Shown here one piece after another: positions 58,037 through 64,000 of a DNA stretch of 64,000 nt (the stretch's first letter is position 1; the number at the start of each line of letters is the position of its first letter). The notes under the pieces are model-generated. The model searched no databases. It was not told the origin of the DNA and saw only the letters and a list, made by a program, of their open reading frames with translations. Origin of the DNA: Stenogyne calaminthoides (taxonomy: Eukaryota; Streptophyta; Magnoliopsida; Lamiales; Lamiaceae); NCBI GenBank assembly GCA_037126765.1, contig JBBCBC010000026.1:31171698-31235697 (forward strand), written 5' to 3'. Position numbers and translations under genes: made by a program.

Positions 58037-58860
58037 CACATCCATATTTCAAATCACTGATATTATACAAGTATATGGAATTATTTATTTACTTAAACAA
58101 TGAAGACTATCTTCATGAATCGAAAATATAAAACATTTAACCATTTGAGAAAACAAAGTGATATTTTTATTTTTTAAACAAAACATACCGTACAAATATA
58201 GACCTTAGTCATAATATAAAAACGAGTTAACAATAGTAATAAATGAATCATTAACAAGTCATCTCTACATCCAATTCCACTAAATTCAAAATTCATAATG
58301 AAAAGAACCACATGACCGTATTAATCTAAATATTCAAATCCATTAATCATGCCCATTTATTTATACTACTAGCATTATCAAGTGATACCAACACATTAAA
58401 TCAACTAAGAGATATAACAAGATTCAGTAATTACACAACCTGCACTTTCATATATTCTAATTAATAAATTAGGCGAAATAATATATATAATATATATACT
58501 CACCCCAAATTAACAGCTGAACAACATAAGAATCCCATTAAACTAAAATAGAATAATTCTCAATTATGCGTACCACTCGATAATTCGTCGGACCATATAT
58601 TTATTTTTATATTAATATTACCAATTTGAGAATTCTTTGAATTTCACGAAATTGTATATGCAAAGCAAGAGAGCTTCAAATCATAAACAATATATAGGAA
58701 TATACCTTGGAGAATAGATGTCACACTTTGACGCAAGATTTGATCAAATCGTACCTCACCCTCGTAACGAATCAGCTCTAGAATAGTGCATTTCACCGGA
58801 CCGTAGAACAACAACGTGGTGCGAAAAATAATGATCCTAGTGATTGTAAATCCTTAAGAT

Positions 58861-59394
58861 TGTTTAGAAATATTAGAAAATCCAATAATCAAAATAAGAC
58901 AAGAAAAAAGATAAAAAGGAAGATCAAAGGAAAACCACTTGAGCCGTGCTTGAAATGCACTGTCCTTAAGGATTTACACTTAGCAATCCCCCAGGATTCA
59001 ACAAGTCTTCTAGGATAAACCTAGGATCAAGAGCAACAGAATAATAAACCCAGCAAAAAGAATAGAAGAAGAAAAAAAATTTACGCAGTGTTTTTTTTTC
59101 TGTCATCTGTTCTCAATAAACACTCTATTATATATAAAATAAAGCTGCAAGTAAAACGGTTTTTGGCCACCTTAAGAATAGGAACAGACTCATAGTGGTT
59201 TTAATTAAAAGATAAGCACGGTTATATTTTGAGAAAATATAGGAACTGATAGTGGTAGATAATCCTTATTTAACCGTGATTATTAGATGAGAATATTTGA
59301 CTGGGTAAAATCTTTATTAAATATGATAAGATTTAATTTAATAAAATATTTTATAAGTTTTTAATTATAAATCATTTTGAAATACAAATCATTT
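58861..59394. repeat. Right LTR of the element in TraB (end truncated)
   Basis: Same sequence as 55357-55910 but stops at AAATCATTT, directly joined to coding sequence of TraB exon 1. Confidence 0.85.
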
Positions 59395-60828
59395 CGGAAC
59401 CACTCACGTTTCATCGGTAATTTTGCTTTTTAATTGTTTAATTTAATTTTGTTTTCAGTTATTGGTGAATTTACAAAATTCAAGCAATTTCGATGTCACA
59501 TACTCATTTTCTATGTTTGCCCTTTCAGATTGATTAACTTTTCATTTGTAGGAATATTGCCAAGAAGTTCAAGCCGTCATACGTTTCCTGAAACCCCAGG
59601 TACTTCTCTTTAGGAAATTGGAACCGATCAAATTGTGATGTATAATGTGATACTTCATTTTAGGTGATCGTTTGTGGTGATTATTGCAGGTTGTTTTCTT
59701 GGAGTTGTGCACTAGTCGCCGTGGTATTTTTGCACCTCAAGATATCAAGGTTTGCCTGTATATTTGCACTATTTTGTGTTGCTGTAGATTTATTTATAAA
59801 GCTATTGGTAGCATTTTGTGAGAAGCAATGCTAAAGATGTAGCCATAGAACCATCTTCATTTGTTCCTTTAAGATGCACCTGCTTATAAAAGTGTTGAAC
59901 ACACTCAGTGGGGCGATTGAACTGCTTGCATGACCCAATATTAGTATTGGCTAGTTAAATGTTTTATACACTTCCTTAGGGTGGATATCATATTGATAAA
60001 AACATTAGCGGAAATTTGTTGTGAATTATAGGTTCTAAGTTTGATTTTTGCTAGTTAAATCTGTTCTAGACTTTAAACCAAGGTTAGAATCAAGTTGATA
60101 AGAGAATTAGCAGAATTTCTTCATGTGAACTCTAGGTTTCTAAGTTCAAGTTGTTACTCTATAATTGTATATTACAAAAAATACTCTATTAACTCAGTTG
60201 CTAGATTTTGATCATCAATTATGCTTCATTCTCTTCCGTATGTTCTGATTTTAAGGAGAGTTAATGTCTGGTGTGGACCTGCAAGTACTTTTGGATTGTT
60301 TTTTTGGGTAATCAGGATCAGCTAAGGTGTTTGACCGATGCTTTCAAGTTTGTACTTTGAACCAAGGTTGTGGACTATCTGATCTCTGTAACTGTGATCT
60401 TTGGTGGTTCTTTCTCATAAACCCTGAACCTCGAATGAAGATGTATTACTCAGTGCTCTTGGATATTTACTGAGAACTAACTGAAACATTAACCAGGTCA
60501 CATTTGTAGCACTTGGCTTCTAACATTCATATATTTTAGATTAATCCTAATAATATGATCATGATATGTTCTTGACTGAGAACTGGAAATTGACACCATA
60601 CACTTGGTGCTGCAGGTGCCAACTTTTGGAGAAATGGTGAAGGCGTGGAAGAAAAAACAAAATCTTTTTGGGATACTTATCAGCTGGTTTCTTGCTAAGG
60701 CATGAGTCTATCTTTTCTATCTTTCACCTATGCTATCTCACCAGAGAAACACTATCTTTTTGGCTTCTATGACGAATATGTTGAATGAATTTTATAATTT
60801 GGCCACTATTATTTATCTTCTAAATAGT

Positions 60829-61525
60829 TTAGTGCCCGCGTGTTACGCGGTTTTCAAATTAAAAATTCAAACATTTTCAATAAATAATATATTTAATAAT
60901 TAAAAATATAAATATATGCATAAATGCACTAAATATGAATTAATAATTATTTAAGGCGTATATTAGTAAATTTTCTTAAACCTTGAAATAAGATTATTGT
61001 GTCAAATATTATTTATTCATTTTAATATGAAGTTGAAACCTACCGATCAAAACAAAATAAATCGACTATTAAAAGACTAATAAATTAATTAATATGTAAT
61101 AATAAAAAAATTAAATGTGAATGAATTATAATACACAATACTTTTGCCACATGAATATGTTAAGATATACATAAGAGCAATTATAATATAAAATTATTTA
61201 TTAAGAAATTAGCAATTGAATATAATTCACACTAAGATAAAATACATTTACAATTAAATATTTTATTTATCTTAAAATAAGTCAAACAAAAATTATCGAA
61301 AGAAAGAGAAATGAATAATATTATATAGTTAAATATTCATACATATTTTAAATACCTAAATAATTAGAAATTAATTATATACAAAAACTTTAAATTTCAT
61401 AACACATAGGAACCAAATAGAAAAATGACATGTGTACTCAAATTTCTCATTGAATGACACATATGTTAAATTAACATGGAGTTGACACAGCATGAAAAAA
61501 AACTCTCTATTAATATATAGAGGGA
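60829..61525 (-). mobile_element. Helitron-like element in TraB intron
   Basis: On the minus strand the right end has a hairpin (CCGCGT-AAC-ACGCGG, 60836-60850), then GCA and CTAA (60829-60832): a Helitron 3' end. The 5' end at 61503-61525 reads TCCCTCTATATATTAATAGA on the minus strand, starting with TC. There is no terminal inverted repeat and no Rep/helicase, so it is non-autonomous. A flanking T is present beyond CTAA. Confidence 0.7.
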
Positions 61526-61885
61526 TGGAGGATTTTTCCACATAAAATATGTTAAGATATACATAAGAGCAATTATAAAATAAAATATTTATTAAGAAAT
61601 TAATAATTGAATATAATTCACACTAAGATAAAATACATTTAGAATGAATATTTTATTTATCTTAAATTAAGTCAAACAAAAACTACCAAAAAAAATATAA
61701 GTGAATAATATTATAGAGTTAAATAAAACATAAAATAATAAATATGAATTACACATTTTATAAAAATAACACATAAAAATGACACGTGTAATCAAATTTT
61801 TCATTGAATGACACGTAGGTAAAATTAACATGGAGTTGACACATCATGGAAAAAAAAAAACTCCCTATTAATATATAGAGGGATA
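61153..61885 (-). repeat. Tandem about 391-bp Helitron segment duplication
   Basis: ATGTTAAGATATACATAAGA GC... begins at about 61158 and again about 61549, and the TCCCTCTATATATTAATAGR 5' end recurs at about 61862-61884. A third, weaker 5'-end-like sequence occurs at about 62035-62055. This suggests stacked 5' ends, or nested insertion of related Helitrons. Confidence 0.75.
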
Positions 61886-63093
61886 TGTAGGTGATAATGA
61901 ATTGTTTAGGATATACAAAAATAGAATTCACATAGGATTTATTTTTAGTGACATGTAGGATTTATTTTTAATGACATGTACACCAAACTAACTCCTAGAA
62001 TGACACATATGTTAAATCAATGTAAAGTTGACACATCATCTATTAGTAATATAGGGGATATGTTGGTAGATTGGTAGTAAACTTGAAGTTCTTCCTGGGG
62101 TAAAGTTTCGTGTGGCATATGAGGAAGCCATGAAATATTGAGCCAAGGTTATACTTGGTGATCGGCCCGATCAAGTAAGCTACTTCTCTTGGTGTTCATG
62201 CTACTATGAGTAAAAATGAAAACAGTGTTACTTGGAATATCTTATGGACACTAGCCCTTTTTATTGCTTTTTCTGATTCTTTGGAAGAGGTTTATTATAT
62301 CTAATTTGCTGACTTGCTTTTCTGATTTTATTTTGCCTTTTGACAGATCACAATTAGGAGAACTTGGGCCAAGATGCCTCTTTGGCACAAGACACAATTG
62401 TTGTATGCCTTCATGTATCTAGCAGTTTTCTTTCCAAGTCGCGAAGATCTCAACAAATCTGTAAACTTTCTTACCTTGTAAGGCTAATAGATGTTATATG
62501 CTTTATATCTTGGGAATCTGAGGTTACAATGATACACAAATAAATACATATTTGCAGCTGAAGGAAATGGATGATGTTGACAAAACTCCTGAAACTCAAA
62601 AGTTGCGCAAGCAGTTTCCAGCCCTCATGGAAGGACTTGTGCATGAGCGCGACGTGTTTGTGTTTTTTCTCTTTCTCAAACCATATTGTTCTATTCTTGA
62701 ATTTTTATGTGCTATTCTTGAATTTATATAATCTGGATATCGTATTATTTTTCATTCTATATATGCTTTGTGTAGATATATGTCGGCCATGTTATTAAAA
62801 GTTGCCTGTGAGCATAACTCGGTTGTGGCAGTCGTTGGAAGGGGCCACTTACCCGGAATCCATAAGAACTGGAAACAACCTGTCGATGTAGAATTTTACA
62901 TTATTTCTCTCGATGTTCATGTTTGTATTAAAAAAAAGCAACATTCAAGAATCATACATGTAACCTAACTATGTATGTATTTGATTTTTCCTCATTTCAG
63001 GTGAAGCAACTCCTTTCCATGCCATCTGAGAAACACACAATTTCATGTTTGTATTTGATTGGAGTAACAGTTGCAGGGGTTGGCAAGAAATAG

Positions 63094-63629
63094 TACGCTT
63101 TTCTGTTGCGCTTCTTGAAAAAGAAACTAGAAACAAAGAGATTATAACTGTTGGTTGTTTAAATATACAGTATCCAATTTTTAGTGTACTGTATGTAAAC
63201 ACAACACATTGATCATTTAATATTATCCTTGTAAACAAGTTCAATTCAATTACAGAAATTGTTTGAATTAAAATATGTAATTCTCGGAAATTAGTGTCAA
63301 ATGACAAACATTTTTAGTTAAACTTATGCTTAAAATTTTACTATTTAAGACTCTGAGGTCTTGAATAAAATAAAATAACAATAAATAGTAGATAATTTAA
63401 AGATTGCGTAAAATTACATTATTTTAAGTTTGTATGAATTTATCTTATTCGTTAATGTTTGTGAACTTCCTTAAAATGTTTCTTTTACCTATCACCATTT
63501 TTAATTACACAATATATATTGTTGATTAATTAATAACAAAATAAAATACATACTAAGATTCTACTATTTTGATATACTTTAAGATGCAAAAAAAGGACCA
63601 AATATAAATAAAAATGTTTTTAATAAATA
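63094..63629. other. Intergenic DNA between TraB copies
   Basis: 3' flank of the pseudogene followed by AT-rich DNA; no feature recognised. Confidence 0.45.
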
Positions 63630-63906
63630 AATATACAAAAATATGTTTTTTTTTATCACGTAATCTTCAATTCTTCATCTCAAAATAAATAAAATATACG
63701 ATATTAGTATAATCTCGTCCTAAAATCGGAACTCACAACATATGCATCGATTAAAATTAAACCGTCTCAAATTGGCCGACCACCTCTTTCCTCTCTTCAC
63801 TACTGCCACCGCCGCCGTTTCCGCCGCCGCCTATCCCAAAAGGTTATTCCGCCCCAATCTGCGGGTCAGATCTCTTTCCTCCGTACACTCCTCTCGCCGC
63901 CGTTTG
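63630..63906 (+). promoter_or_regulatory. Upstream/leader region of TraB copy 2
   Basis: Duplicate of 54691-54797 plus 55028-55146. It includes a pyrimidine-rich leader (CTCTTTCCTCTCTTCACTAC) and CCGCC repeats absent from copy 1. No clear TATA box. Confidence 0.6.
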
Positions 63907-64000
63907 ATGGACTCTCAGACTCCCGCGGTAATCGACGATTTTGTGAACGTGGGAGACTCCGGCGAAGACTCTGACTCTGTGGCTCCACGGGAAAATGAGA
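63907..64000 (+). CDS. TraB-family protein, tandem copy 2 (5' end only)
   Basis: The start ATG at 63907 gives MDSQTPAVIDDFVNVGDSGE DSDSVAPRENE and runs open to the window edge. It is about 85-90% identical to the first 95 bases of the TraB pseudogene and has three additional bases early on. This is presumably the working copy, but only 31 codons are visible. Confidence 0.85.
   Translation, partial: MDSQTPAVIDDFVNVGDSGEDSDSVAPRENE

Larger units (their letters stand above)
55357..59394. mobile_element. Non-coding LTR retrotransposon inserted in TraB exon 1
   Basis: Direct terminal repeats of about 550 bp lie at 55357-55910 (TGTTGGAAAT...ATTTACAACA) and 58861-59394 (TGTTTAGAAAT...AAATCATTT). 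The right one lacks its last bases, so no target duplication is visible. The interior (55911-58860) has no gag or pol, so this is a LARD/TRIM-like derivative. ATCCCCGCCTATTTC just inside the left repeat is a good polypurine tract on the minus strand, suggesting minus orientation. The insertion splits codons for CDVY and GTTHVSS. Confidence 0.85.
55147..63093 (+). pseudogene. TraB-family protein gene, disrupted
   Basis: Exons: 55147-55356 + 59394-59416 (first exon split by a retrotransposon), 59552-59599, 59690-59749, 60616-60699, 62070-62174, 62347-62460, 62558-62653, 62776-62887, 63001-63093. Family blocks: FVNVGDAGEDSD, LCDVY / GTTHVSS, EYCQEVQAVIRFLKPQVVFL ELCTSRR, WKKKQNLFGILISWFLAK, KFRVAYEEAMKY, VILGDRPDQITIRRTWAKMP LWHK, EGLVHERD, VVAVVGRGHLPGIHKNWKQP. 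TraB/PrgY-like plant proteins are membrane-associated; some are reported on mitochondria. Defects: an extra TTATAA (55315-55320) adds an in-frame TAA at 55318; an LTR element sits in exon 1; TGA at 62139 replaces an expected glycine codon; exon 8 is 112 nt, breaking frame by two. The donor after 60699 is GC, not GT. A tandem copy starts at 63907. Confidence 0.92.

Noticed and set aside
1..64000. Prokaryote-like defence, toxin-antitoxin or biosynthetic cluster
   Set aside because: All recognisable genes are ordinary plant nuclear genes with introns, or transposon parts; no operon-like blocks or bacterial composition.

Overview
The window is nuclear DNA from a flowering plant, almost certainly an AT-rich eudicot. 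The evidence is small exons with GT-AG introns, plant-only families (class I formin, COL/B-box-CCT, MIKC*-like MADS, DUF26, PEX22, cyclin U/P) and plant repeats (Ty1/copia, Ty3/gypsy, LINEs, Helitrons, Stowaway, Tourist and Lemi1-like elements). An asterid/Lamiales origin is only an impression from protein flavour. Gene models were spliced by hand; a model counts as strong when the phases of all exons close into one reading frame.

Layout. 1-1359: PIF/Harbinger-like element carrying an AT-rich minisatellite. 1957-6321 (-): six-exon class I formin, 917 aa. 7854-11447 (-): small MIKC*-like MADS gene with an apparent 7-nt microexon and two LINE tails in its introns. 11747-12463 (+): membrane-anchored methyltransferase-like gene, divergent from the MADS gene across 299 bp. 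16756-17271 (+): membrane-anchored proline-rich protein. 19488-20213 (-): DUF26 secreted protein. 20790-23145 (-): broken copy of a CONSTANS-like gene. 24384-31890: LINE tail and a decayed copia element with one intact 5' LTR; it also contains a second small CONSTANS-like fragment. 33996-35601 (-): intact CONSTANS-like gene with TATA box and palindromic G-box. 37106-38713 (+): cyclin U/P. 39356-40019: Lemi1/pogo-like transposon remnant. 40346-48168 (-): Ty3/gypsy element with CAATA target duplications, carrying a nested copia solo LTR (42249-44092, target duplication CCTAA). 49176-53042 (+): eight-exon PEX22. 55147-63093 (+): TraB-family pseudogene broken by an LTR-element insertion, two in-frame stops and a frame-breaking splice site, with Helitron sequence in one intron. 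63907-64000 (+): start of a tandem second TraB copy with no defect visible.

There is no operon-like organisation and no evidence of a prokaryotic defence, CRISPR or biosynthetic system. The genes are unrelated housekeeping or regulatory loci: actin nucleation, peroxisomal ubiquitin-conjugating-enzyme anchoring, photoperiod/light-type transcription factor, cell cycle. What stands out is genome dynamics: nested and target-duplication-resolved transposons, gene fragments of a CONSTANS-like locus scattered over about 15 kb, a tandem TraB duplication with one dying copy, and a candidate 7-nt microexon.
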